From an uncultured Myxococcales bacterium (lineage in GTDB: Bacteria; Myxococcota_A; Bradymonadia; Bradymonadales; Bradymonadaceae): 6,353 nt of DNA. Shown one piece after another: positions 1 through 6,306 of this stretch (its first letter is position 1; every line of letters starts with the position of its first letter). The DNA lies in contig CAJXPN010000279.1 in assembly GCA_913058025.1 (NCBI GenBank), positions 1-6,353 of the forward strand. Direction: 5' to 3'. Under the pieces are notes generated by a model. It did no database searches and was not told the DNA's origin. It saw only the letters and a program-made list of their open reading frames with translations. The translations under genes were made by a program, and so were the position numbers.

Positions 1-47
1 CTACACAGAGTAGATCGTCGGCAGCGTCAGATGTGTATAAGAGACAG
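1..47. other. Illumina Nextera P5-side adapter (not genomic)
   Basis: Positions 1-6 are the last bases of the P5 primer. Positions 7-14 (AGAGTAGA) match the Nextera i5 index S504. Positions 15-28 (TCGTCGGCAGCGTC) are the read-1 adapter, and 29-47 (AGATGTGTATAAGAGACAG) are the 19-bp Tn5 mosaic end. Genomic DNA starts at 48. The adapter supplies a false stop codon (1-3, minus strand) and a false C-terminal tail to the gene beginning at 1467. It also supplies a false ATG (31-33) that opens a spurious plus-strand frame beginning MCIRDR. Confidence 0.98.
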
Positions 48-1467
48 GCTTGAGGTACTGCTTGATGGAGTCGCGCAGGTCCTCGACGCGGGCGAGCGCG
101 GAGTAGACGCGGGCGAGCTCGTACCAGTCCTGAGCGTTCGATCCAGGCATGACGACGATCTTGTTCATGAAGAACTGGGCGAGCTCGAAGTCGCGCCGCT
201 GGCGCGCCCACTGTCCTGCCTGCTCCAGCGCCTCGCGCGTGGATCCCTGGCGGTCGACGTAGGTCTTGAGCACGCGCTCGACCTCCCCGCCGAGCGCCGA
301 GCGCGCGTACTGGTTGGCCAGCGACTGCGTGAGCGCGAAGTTGGGCTCGGCCTCGACGATGGCGCGCTCGAGCAGCTCGACGGCCAGGTCCATCTTGCCC
401 TGACGACGCGCCTCTTTCTCGACGTTGCCGAAGGCGTTGGCCAGGCGAGCGTTGGACGGATCGAGCTCCTTGAACTGGGTGATGTAGAGGTCGATGTAGC
501 GCCGCGCGGCGTCGAGCTCGTCGAGCGAGAGGTGGATCTTGACGAGCTCGAGGATGTCCTGGGTGCGCTGAGGAGTAGCCGCGGGGCCGGTCTCCGCGAG
601 GAGCATCTCATAGAACGTAATGGAGACGCCGCGCGCGCCGTCGCTCTGTGCCTTGAGCGCGGAGTCGCGTATACGGCGCTCGCGCTCGGGCCCCGTGGCG
701 TCCTCGATGTAGAGCTTGAGCGCGGCGGTGGCGTCCTCGGCCCGACCCAGCTTGAGCATCAACTCGCCGCGCTCACGCGCGTAGCGCGGCGCGTCGGAGG
801 GGTTCTCCTTCGCGAGCTCGACGTAGAGGTCGGCGGCCTCCTCGTGGCGGCCCTCGGCGGCCATCGACGCGGCGTAGGACTCGCGGGTGGTGGTGAACTT
901 CTCGGGCTTGACGGCCTCGGTGATGTCGGCCGGGTTCGGTGACGCGGCGACGACCTCGGGCTTCTGCTCGGCGAAGACCTTGAGCTCCTGGCGCAGCGCG
1001 AGCGCCTCCTCGAAGTTCTTGAAGGTCATCGCAGTGGTGAGCGCGGTGCGCAGCGCGTAGAGGAAGTCCGAGTCACGCACGGCGAGCGGGTCGGCGGCGC
1101 GCGCGCGTCTCCAGGCGGAGACGGTCTCGATGGGCTGGCCCACCTCCCAGTAGATCTTGCCGAGGAGGCGACCTGCCTGCGCGTCGATCTCGCCCGACTC
1201 GAAGGCTGCCTTGGCGTAGGGCTCGGCCTTGCGCCAGCTCGGCGGGTCGCGCCTGGTGAGCGCCTTGGCCAGCAGGAGGTTCGCCCTGGGGTCATCGGGG
1301 TTCGCGCGCAGCTCGCGCTTGGCCAGCGTCTCCGCCTGGCGGATCTCACCAGACTCGAGCGCAGACTCTCCCTGCTCGTAGGTGGTGGCGCATCCGGAGA
1401 CGCCCCACAGCACGCACACGAGCGCGACGACCACACGCGCCGACTGATTCCTGCGACTCCACGACAT
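48..1467 (-). CDS. TPR-repeat lipoprotein, 3' end missing
   Basis: Partial gene; 473 genomic codons are present and the C-terminus is lost at the adapter junction. The protein starts with a basic n-region (MSWSRRNQSAR), a hydrophobic stretch (residues 12-24) and a lipobox VSGC with the acylated cysteine at residue 26. It should thus be cut by signal peptidase II and lipid-anchored. Residue +2 is Ala rather than Asp, which in enterobacterial rules favours the outer membrane. The rest is nearly all paired amphipathic helices of TPR type, for example around residues 27-58, 60-90, 195-222, 231-255, 308-335, 345-372 and 420-460, with typical turns such as NPDDPRANLLLAKAL. Such proteins usually act as scaffolds for envelope or secretion complexes; the partner is unknown here. 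The residues after 473, starting PVSYTHLTLPT, are translated adapter and should be deleted. The ATG at 1465-1467 has only a purine-rich upstream stretch (GAGTGAGAGAACGG). The signal peptide makes this start convincing. Confidence 0.88.
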
Positions 1468-1520
1468 ACCGTTCTCTCACTCTGAGTACATGCGATGATG
1501 CGCGCCGGTGCGCGCGCGAC

Positions 1521-1550
1521 AGCATACGCGGCCCGCGCCCACCGCGTCGA
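1521..1550 (-). promoter_or_regulatory. weak candidate promoter for the TPR lipoprotein
   Basis: Read on the minus strand, TCGACG (1545-1550) and TATGCT (1521-1526) are separated by 18 bp. Each matches four of six bases of the sigma-70 consensus. It would give a leader of roughly 45 nt to the ATG at 1467. In DNA this GC-rich, matches of this quality occur by chance, so this is only a candidate. Confidence 0.2.
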
Positions 1551-1584
1551 GTCCGTCGCGTCGAGCCCACGACACCGAGCCCAC
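1543..1584. repeat. degenerate 14-bp tandem repeat, three units
   Basis: Three adjacent 14-bp units are CGCGTCGAGTCCGT (1543), CGCGTCGAGCCCAC (1557) and GACACCGAGCCCAC (1571). Units 1 and 2 share their first nine bases; units 2 and 3 share their last nine. The repeat lies in non-coding DNA upstream of the lipoprotein gene. It could be a decayed minisatellite or spaced protein-binding sites. The period of 14 bp is not a whole number of helical turns, which does not help the second idea. Confidence 0.5.
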
Positions 1585-1695
1585 ACCGGGCCTGCCCCCT
1601 ACGCCTCAACGCTCCGCGGGCCGGCCTGGATTCCTCCGAGGGGTCTCATCGTCGCCGAGATCGTGCCGGCGTCTGGCTCAAACACCCGAGATCCT

Positions 1696-1724
1696 TTGAC
1701 ACATCGCGCCCTGGTGTGTGAAGA
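1696..1724 (+). promoter_or_regulatory. candidate sigma-70-type promoter for the 199-aa gene
   Basis: A perfect -35 box TTGACA (1696-1701) is followed after 17 bp by TGAAGA (1719-1724), a poor -10 box preceded by TGTG that resembles an extended -10. The start point would be near 1731, giving a leader of about 68 nt before the GTG at 1799. The perfect -35 is the main support. One copy of the 8-bp direct repeat CCGAGATC ends just three bases upstream of it. Confidence 0.4.
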
Positions 1725-1798
1725 CGTTGTGTTTCGAGATGCGTGCTGCCGCGAGGTGCCGCGCCCGATTCACTGTTTCATATCGATGAGGTTCAGAC

Positions 1799-2398
1799 GT
1801 GTCTGAGGAGCAGGAGAGGTCTTACCGCGGCCTCACGATCAACCGTGGAAAGCGTCACTGTAAGATCGTCAACGAGGCCAAGGAGGTCGTCTTTCGTACG
1901 ACGAACCTTCGGGACGCCGAGCATTACCTCGATCTGGTCGAGGAGAATGATCGCCTCCTCAAGCTGCTCGAGGCTCGCGGTGTCGCGCCGCATCGCATCT
2001 ATCTGCTCGCGACCGATGAGAACAAGCGCGGGCGAGTCAACCTGGAGGGCGTGCCCGCCTCGGAGGTCGTGATCGTGGCCAAGGCCGACGACGCCCTCGT
2101 GGTTCGTCACCTGAGCGACGGCCGCGAGGAGATCGTGGACAACGAGGAGCTCGAGCCCATCGAGGGAGGCAGCTACCTCCAGGGCCCCGAGGTCACGGAG
2201 GAGTCGGTGAACGTCGTGCTCCGTTACGATCGTGACAAGGAGACCGCGTCGATCGCCGCGCTGCGCACGACCGACAACATCGACGACCTCGTGTCGTCGT
2301 GGATGGGCGAGGCGCCGGGCTCCGAGTACGCGCTCGAGCTCGCTCAGACCGAGGGCGACGTGCTCGTCTACCGCGCCGAGGCATCGATCGAGGACTGA
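1799..2398 (+). CDS. hypothetical acidic cytoplasmic protein, 199 aa
   Basis: I do not recognise this family. The GTG start is supported by GAGG at 1788-1791, seven bases upstream, and by the frame staying open to TGA at 2396-2398 with strong GC bias at third positions. No signal peptide or membrane segment is visible, so the protein is probably cytoplasmic. Residues 8-34 (RGLTINRGKRHCKIVNEAKEVVFRTT in part) look like a small beta-rich unit with the only cysteine at 21. Residues 36-60 form a charged amphipathic helix (DAEHYLDLVEENDRLLKLLE) that could pair as a short coiled coil. The remainder alternates predicted strands and turns and is strongly acidic, with a C-terminus ending SIED. It stands alone between a divergent lipoprotein gene and a convergent rhodanese gene, so context gives no function. 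Codon use resembles the neighbours. It is a real gene; its role is unknown. Confidence 0.82.
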   Translation: MSEEQERSYRGLTINRGKRHCKIVNEAKEVVFRTTNLRDAEHYLDLVEENDRLLKLLEARGVAPHRIYLLATDENKRGRVNLEGVPASEVVIVAKADDALVVRHLSDGREEIVDNEELEPIEGGSYLQGPEVTEESVNVVLRYDRDKETASIAALRTTDNIDDLVSSWMGEAPGSEYALELAQTEGDVLVYRAEASIED

Positions 2399-2427
2399 CG
2401 CAGATCCCCGCTCGGCTCGGGCTGCTC

Positions 2428-2460
2428 GGCGCGCCCGACCCTGATCGGGTCACGCGCGCC
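2428..2460. terminator. bidirectional hairpin between convergent genes
   Basis: GGCGCGC (2428-2434) pairs with GCGCGCC (2454-2460). Inside it GACCC (2437-2441) pairs with GGGTC (2447-2451), separated by a symmetric two-by-two internal loop (CC/AC), with a five-base apical loop TGATC. This gives 12 GC-rich base pairs, 29 bp after the stop of the 199-aa gene and 15 bp past the stop of the rhodanese gene. There is no T-tract on either side, so it would be a U-less terminator or a 3'-end stabiliser serving both genes. Confidence 0.6.
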
Positions 2461-2475
2461 GGGTCGCCGTGCGCG

Positions 2476-2802
2476 TCAAGGCAGCGCGGTCTCGAAGCCG
2501 GCCTGCTTCCAGGCGTGGAGGCCCCCGTCAAAGTCGGAGACTTTACGGTAGCCCATGCCCTCGAGGACCAGGGCGGCCTGGTTCGACTTCTCGGTCGTGT
2601 GGTCGTCTGCGTAGACGATGATGCGCTGGTTCTTGTTGAGCTGAAGTGACGCGACGTCCTTGAGCTTCTCCAGCGGGATGTTGATCGCGCCGGGGATGTG
2701 CTCCTCGTTGTAGTCCTCGGGCGAGAGGACATCCACGAGGACAAACTCGTTGTCGGACTCCATGCGGGCGTGCAGCTCCGTGCTAGACATGAGGCGAGCC
2801 AT
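2476..2802 (-). CDS. single-domain rhodanese-like protein lacking the catalytic cysteine
   Basis: A 108-residue cytoplasmic protein covering one rhodanese domain, the usual length for the family. Family landmarks are in order: strand and Asp in FVLVDVLSPEDY (20-31), the EHIPGAINIPL motif (34-44), the strand RIIVYA (60-65), the helix SNQAALVLEGMGY (73-85), and FDGGLHAWKQAGF (91-103). In active rhodaneses the Tyr of this strand is followed by the persulfide-forming Cys. Here residue 65 is Ala (codon GCA, 2608-2610), and residue 70, where related proteins often carry a second Cys, is Thr. The protein contains no cysteine at all, so sulfur transfer is unlikely and a binding or regulatory role is inferred. 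The ATG at 2802 is preceded by AAAGGAG four to five bases upstream, which fixes the start; the frame stays open much further upstream but that part crosses the control region. The gene is monocistronic, convergent with the 199-aa gene and divergent from the TPR-PEGA gene. Confidence 0.9.
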   Translation of the reverse strand: MARLMSSTELHARMESDNEFVLVDVLSPEDYNEEHIPGAINIPLEKLKDVASLQLNKNQRIIVYADDHTTEKSNQAALVLEGMGYRKVSDFDGGLHAWKQAGFETALP

Positions 2803-2968
2803 TCTACTCCTTTCCCTATCCTGGATCCGGTCCTTTGACGACGCCCTCGACGTGCCGCGGTGCGTCGTGCGACCGGATGTTGGTCTGATGAGCTCGTGCG
2901 GAGGCTCGGCCTCTGTACTTGTGTGGGCCGAGTTACCCCACCGCGGCAGGGCGGGGTCCGTTCGAGCG
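2803..2968 (-). promoter_or_regulatory. structured 5' leader of the rhodanese gene (candidate)
   Basis: If transcription starts from the promoter at 2975-3002, the leader is about 165 nt. It holds three inverted repeats. CCCCACC (2936-2942) pairs with GGCGGGG (2950-2956) with one mismatch. CTCGGCC (2905-2911) pairs perfectly with GGCCGAG (2926-2932). The third is the larger two-part stem at 2825-2878. The Shine-Dalgarno AAAGGAG (about 2807-2813) lies outside these stems. It matches no riboswitch class I can name. In GC-rich DNA some of these stems could be chance. Confidence 0.35.
2825..2878 (-). repeat. nested inverted repeat just upstream of the rhodanese ribosome site
   Basis: ATCCGGTC (2825-2832) pairs with GACCGGAT (2871-2878), and inside it ACGACGC (2838-2844) pairs with GCGTCGT (2862-2868). 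The internal loop is five against two bases and the apical loop is 17. That is 15 perfect pairs in a 54-bp span, ending about a dozen bases from the Shine-Dalgarno of the minus-strand rhodanese gene. It could be an RNA leader hairpin or a DNA operator. Confidence 0.6.
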
Positions 2969-2971
2969 TGG

Positions 2972-2985
2972 GTGACTATAGTCAC
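2972..2985. promoter_or_regulatory. 14-bp perfect palindrome, candidate operator or activator site
   Basis: GTGACTATAGTCAC is a perfect 14-bp dyad, centred between 2978 and 2979. It is AT-rich at its centre in otherwise very GC-rich DNA. It contains the -10 hexamer of the minus-strand promoter (2975-2980). It also lies about 80 bp upstream of the start point predicted for the plus-strand sigma-54-like promoter, a usual place for an enhancer-binding protein. The regulator is not in the window. Confidence 0.55.
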
Positions 2986-3002
2986 TTTCGATCGTTTGGC
3001 AA
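2975..3002 (-). promoter_or_regulatory. candidate sigma-70-type promoter for the rhodanese gene
   Basis: On the minus strand TTGCCA (2997-3002) and TATAGT (2975-2980) are 16 bp apart, each matching five of six consensus bases. The start point would be near 2968. The -10 box sits wholly inside the 14-bp palindrome, so a protein bound there would block it. It is the best sigma-70 match in the window. Confidence 0.55.
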
Positions 3003-3031
3003 CCCCGCCGTCGTGCCCTCTCGCTGGCGCG

Positions 3032-3047
3032 TGGCCTGTCACTTGCT
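3032..3047 (+). promoter_or_regulatory. candidate sigma-54 promoter for the TPR-PEGA gene
   Basis: TGGCCTGTCACTTGCT fits the -24/-12 consensus TGGCACG-N4-TTGCW. The invariant GG (3033-3034) and GC (3045-3046) are present with exactly ten bases between them, the TTGCT half is perfect, and mismatches fall at two less conserved positions. The start point would be near 3058, giving a leader of about 115 nt. Sigma-54 with enhancer-binding proteins is widely used in myxobacteria-like organisms. Confidence 0.45.
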
Positions 3048-3142
3048 TACGCACCCAAATCGCCACCGCGGACGGTCGGCGCGTGGGCCGAACGCTTGCG
3101 CCGTGACGCCTCGATTCGTAAGCTGGGGCGCGCGAGTTGCCA

Positions 3143-3165
3143 TGCTCACGCACCACGCGTGAGCA
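3143..3165 (+). promoter_or_regulatory. inverted repeat directly upstream of the TPR-PEGA start codon
   Basis: TGCTCACGC (3143-3151) and GCGTGAGCA (3157-3165) are perfect nine-base arms around the loop ACCAC. The right arm ends seven bases before the ATG at 3173. No normal Shine-Dalgarno lies between hairpin and start; the only GTGAG-like bases are inside the right arm. In RNA the stem would occlude the ribosome landing site. In DNA it could equally be an operator. Confidence 0.5.
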
Positions 3166-3172
3166 CACACCA

Positions 3173-4136
<964 letters not shown>

Positions 4137-4147
<11 letters not shown>

Positions 4148-4160
4148 GTTCAGAACCCGA
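4137..4160. terminator. palindrome shared by two convergent stop codons
   Basis: TCGGGTTCTGA (4137-4147) and TCAGAACCCGA (4150-4160) are perfect 11-base arms with only GT between them. The TGA closing the left arm stops the TPR-PEGA gene; the mirror-image TGA stops the kinase gene. In RNA the closing A-U pair must open, leaving a ten-pair stem with loop AGUU. No T-tract follows on either strand, so it would be a U-less bidirectional terminator. Confidence 0.6.
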
Positions 4161-5865
4161 TCACGTCCATGGCGTCCTTGGCCTTCTTCTTCTTCTTCTT
4201 CTTGGTGGGAGGCTTCGCGCCGCCACCCAGAGAGTCCAGGAGCAGGTCGGCGGCGTCGACGGTCTTCTCGGCGTTGCGCCGGATCGAGTCGGCGTCGCGC
4301 GCGATCGTCGTGGTCTTGTCGAACACGTCGTCGAGGCGGCGAGGCGTCTCGCCTCGTGTCGGCCTCTTCTTCTTCGACGAGCTCTTGACCTTCTTCGTGG
4401 GCGTCTTCGCCTCGGCGGGCTCCGGGGTCGCGGCGACCTCGACGTCGGGAGCCGCTGGAGGCGTGGCCTCCACGTCCTCATCGACGCTGGGCGGCTCGGC
4501 GTTTGAGGGGCCCACTGCGCCGCCCTCGACGTTGTCCGTCGGGGTGGCCTCATCGGGCGACGCGAGCGTCGAGTCTCCCTCCTCCTTCGTGTCACCCCCA
4601 TTGGCGACGGCGTCCTGTTCGTCGCTCTGGTTGGCGATCGACAGGGCAAATGCGGAGGCGCCGGCGATGGCCAGCGCGACGACGACGCCCAGGGCGATGA
4701 GCGGCGCGACTCCGCGGCGCGTGCCACTCGTTGTCGTGCTCTCCAGCGTGGCGAGGCCTGGCTGAGGCAAGGTCGCCGCCGTGGGGAGGCGCGCGATGGG
4801 CGCTGGGCTCGGCCCGGGCGTGATGGAGTGCGCGGCGGTCGCGTCGAAGGCCGTGGCGGCCGTGGCGGCCGTGGCGGCCATGGCGCCGGAGAGCGAGGGG
4901 GCGAGGTCTCCTTCGATCGCGGCGAGCAGCGCCTCGAGCTCCTGGTTGAGCGAGGCGGCGGACTCGGCGCGCGCGTCGGGCTCCTTGGCGAGCAGGCGCA
5001 TGATCAACGCCTCGACCTCGGCGGGCAGCGAGACGCCCTGCGCGCTCGGAGGGGCGGGCGTCTCGTGGAGGTGCGCCATGAGCACGGCCATGGCGTTCGA
5101 GCTGGGCGCCTTGAAGGGGGTCTTGCCGATCACCATCTCGTAGAGGATGCAGCCGAGCGCGTAGAGGTCGCTGCGGCCGTCGACCTCGTGCCCCGAGCAC
5201 TGCTCGGGGCTCATGTACTCGGGGGTGCCGAAGACCTGGCCGGTCCTGGTGTACTGGGTGGCGCCGTCGGTGTTGACCTTGGCGATGCCGAAGTCGAGGA
5301 CCTTGGCGAAGACGCCGCCGCCGGGGATGTCGAGCATGTAGATGTTGTCGGGCTTGAGGTCCCGGTGCACGATCGAGTGACCATGCGCCGCGGCGAGCGC
5401 GGAGGTCACCTGCGCGCCCACGCGGAGGATGTCCTTGAGCGGGATGGCGCCGCGGGACATGCGGTCGGCGAGCGCCTCGCCCTCGAGGAACTCCATGGCG
5501 AGGTAGAGGGTCGAGTCCTCGGCGTCCTGGCCGAAGTCGAGGATCGTCACGCAGTGTGGGTGGTTGATCATCGTCGCGACCTTGGCCTCTCGGAAGAAGC
5601 GGTCGACGAACTCGTCGTTGTCTGCGAGCTGGGGGCGCAGGGTCTTGATGGCGACCTTGCGGTTCACCGAGCGCTGGCGCGCGATGTAGACGGCGCCCAT
5701 GCCGCCTTCGCCCAGCTTGGACTCGATGATCCAGCGCTGGTCGAGCGCTCGCCCGATCATGGGGTCCTCACCGACCTCACGGATGCTGCGCAGTTTCATG
5801 CCGTCGCGGGAGCAGAACTCCACGTCGTCGGCGTACTCGGTCTGGCAGGTGGGGCAGGTCTTCAT
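4150..5865 (-). CDS. membrane-spanning Hanks-type Ser/Thr protein kinase with N-terminal zinc-ribbon-like segment
   Basis: 571 residues, complete. Residues 4-21 (C4, C7, C18, D21) form a zinc-ribbon-like knuckle in which the fourth ligand is Asp, in the style FCSRDG seen in myxobacterial kinases. The kinase domain spans about 44-315 and all key residues are present: Gly loop GEGGMG (52-57), Lys74 (VAIK), Glu93, HRDLKPDN (167-174), DFG (191-193), GTPEYMSPE (213-221) and Asp233. It should be an active RD kinase that phosphorylates Ser or Thr, with autophosphorylation probable on Thr in 204-214. A low-complexity Ala-Thr and Pro-rich part (329-380) leads to one membrane helix (385-409). The outer part is acidic and Pro-rich (413-485), then Lys-rich, ending with seven Lys (555-561). 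No PASTA or other sensor domain follows. The gene starts 39 bp after the stop of the upstream PEGA gene, so an operon is likely. The bases before the ATG are mostly C (CGAGCCCCCC), with no Shine-Dalgarno; translation may depend on coupling. The substrate is unknown. Confidence 0.95.
   Translation of the reverse strand: MKTCPTCQTEYADDVEFCSRDGMKLRSIREVGEDPMIGRALDQRWIIESKLGEGGMGAVYIARQRSVNRKVAIKTLRPQLADNDEFVDRFFREAKVATMINHPHCVTILDFGQDAEDSTLYLAMEFLEGEALADRMSRGAIPLKDILRVGAQVTSALAAAHGHSIVHRDLKPDNIYMLDIPGGGVFAKVLDFGIAKVNTDGATQYTRTGQVFGTPEYMSPEQCSGHEVDGRSDLYALGCILYEMVIGKTPFKAPSSNAMAVLMAHLHETPAPPSAQGVSLPAEVEALIMRLLAKEPDARAESAASLNQELEALLAAIEGDLAPSLSGAMAATAATAATAFDATAAHSITPGPSPAPIARLPTAATLPQPGLATLESTTTSGTRRGVAPLIALGVVVALAIAGASAFALSIANQSDEQDAVANGGDTKEEGDSTLASPDEATPTDNVEGGAVGPSNAEPPSVDEDVEATPPAAPDVEVAATPEPAEAKTPTKKVKSSSKKKRPTRGETPRRLDDVFDKTTTIARDADSIRRNAEKTVDAADLLLDSLGGGAKPPTKKKKKKKAKDAMDVIGF
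4183..4203 (-). repeat. (CTT)7 microsatellite, seven identical Lys codons in the kinase tail
   Basis: Seven CTT triplets on the plus strand read as seven AAG lysine codons on the coding strand, residues 555-561 of the kinase, ten residues from its end. Slippage by whole triplets stays in frame. The tail would lie outside the membrane and is strongly basic, so it may bind anionic polymers; this is inference. Confidence 0.95.
4849..4884 (-). repeat. 9-bp minisatellite in the kinase linker
   Basis: Three exact GGCCGTGGC units (4849, 4858, 4867) and a fourth with one change, GGCCATGGC (4876). On the coding strand they give Ala-Ala-Thr repeats, residues about 328-339, between kinase domain and membrane helix. 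Unit gain or loss would change only linker length. Confidence 0.9.
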
Positions 5866-5904
5866 GGGGGGCTCGGCGTGCGGTGGGCGCGAGGGTCGCG
5901 CGGA

Positions 5905-6306
5905 TCAGTCGAGCCGCTTGACCTTGGTCGTGTCGTCGTCGTCGAGGAGGTCGATCGAGGGGGTCTTGATCCTGTCCTCGTCGGTCTTGGACGCGGGATC
6001 TCCGCTTTTGTTCTCGACCTTCTTCGTCGTGGTCTTCTTGCCGCCCTTCTTCGTCGTCTTGCTGCCCGTGGACTTCGTGCCCGACGACTTGCCGCCGTCG
6101 AGGTCCTTGGCGAGCGCGACGACGATGGTGCGGCGCGTGGCGCTCGGGTCGACCTCGACGGCCTTGGGCTCGTGGCCTTCGAGCTGGATGCGGTAGATCG
6201 AGGGGGTGGCGTCGTGCGCGACCTCGAGGGTCATCGGCGTGACGCCGACGTTCTTGCCGTCACGCAAGACGATGGCGCCCTTGGGGTCGGAGACGATCTT
6301 GAAGAC
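5905..6306 (-). CDS. PEGA-domain protein, 5' end missing
   Basis: Only the last 133 codons and the stop (5905-5907) are in the window. The start seen in this frame (MYKRQ) is translated adapter; genomic sequence begins with VFKIVSDPKG. The first 55 or so residues are a PEGA domain: a strand, SDPKGAIVLRDGKNVGVTP, and a later strand ending QLEGHEPKAVEV. A Lys- and Thr-rich low-complexity stretch follows (KSTGSKTTKKGGKKTTTKK), then an acidic tail with LLDDDDTTK. PEGA domains of this type often sit at the C-terminus of myxobacterial Ser/Thr kinases, so the missing part could be a second kinase, but it is not visible. It lies 39 bp upstream of the kinase gene on the same strand, suggesting an operon. 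Confidence 0.8.
   Translation of the reverse strand, partial: VFKIVSDPKGAIVLRDGKNVGVTPMTLEVAHDATPSIYRIQLEGHEPKAVEVDPSATRRTIVVALAKDLDGGKSSGTKSTGSKTTKKGGKKTTTKKVENKSGDPASKTDEDRIKTPSIDLLDDDDTTKVKRLD

Larger units (their letters stand above)
1468..1798. other. divergent intergenic control region
   Basis: 331 bp lie between the start of the minus-strand lipoprotein gene and the start of the plus-strand gene at 1799. No convincing gene is present; short frames here overlap each other and show no domain. The region must hold promoters for both directions. It contains the TTGACA box at 1696, a weak minus-strand promoter candidate (1521-1550), the degenerate 14-bp repeat at 1543-1584, a small GC hairpin (1500-1515, arms GCGCGC, loop CGGT) and two copies of CCGAGATC at 1655 and 1686, 31 bp apart. 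Confidence 0.6.

Noticed and set aside
31..942. 303-codon plus-strand frame opposite the TPR lipoprotein gene
   Set aside because: Its start codon lies in the adapter, it has no domain, and it mirrors a gene with a clear lipobox and TPR helices. Such shadows are normal in GC-rich DNA.
1561..1575. Sequence resembling the Nextera read-2 adapter (CGAGCCCACGA shared)
   Set aside because: It is not exact and has no mosaic end beside it. It is explained by the local 14-bp repeat and reads as continuous genomic DNA, so it is not a chimera junction.
2750..3162. Plus-strand open frames over the rhodanese start and the control region
   Set aside because: No ribosome site, odd composition, no recognisable domain, and they cover conserved-looking promoter elements.
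3137..3172. TTG start for the TPR-PEGA gene
   Set aside because: It would put 12 polar residues before the signal peptide and run through the hairpin. The ATG at 3173 gives a normal signal peptide.
4169..4765. 198-codon plus-strand frame opposite the kinase tail
   Set aside because: It is the antisense of low-complexity Lys, Ala and Pro codons, giving runs of Phe and Ser; no ribosome site or domain.
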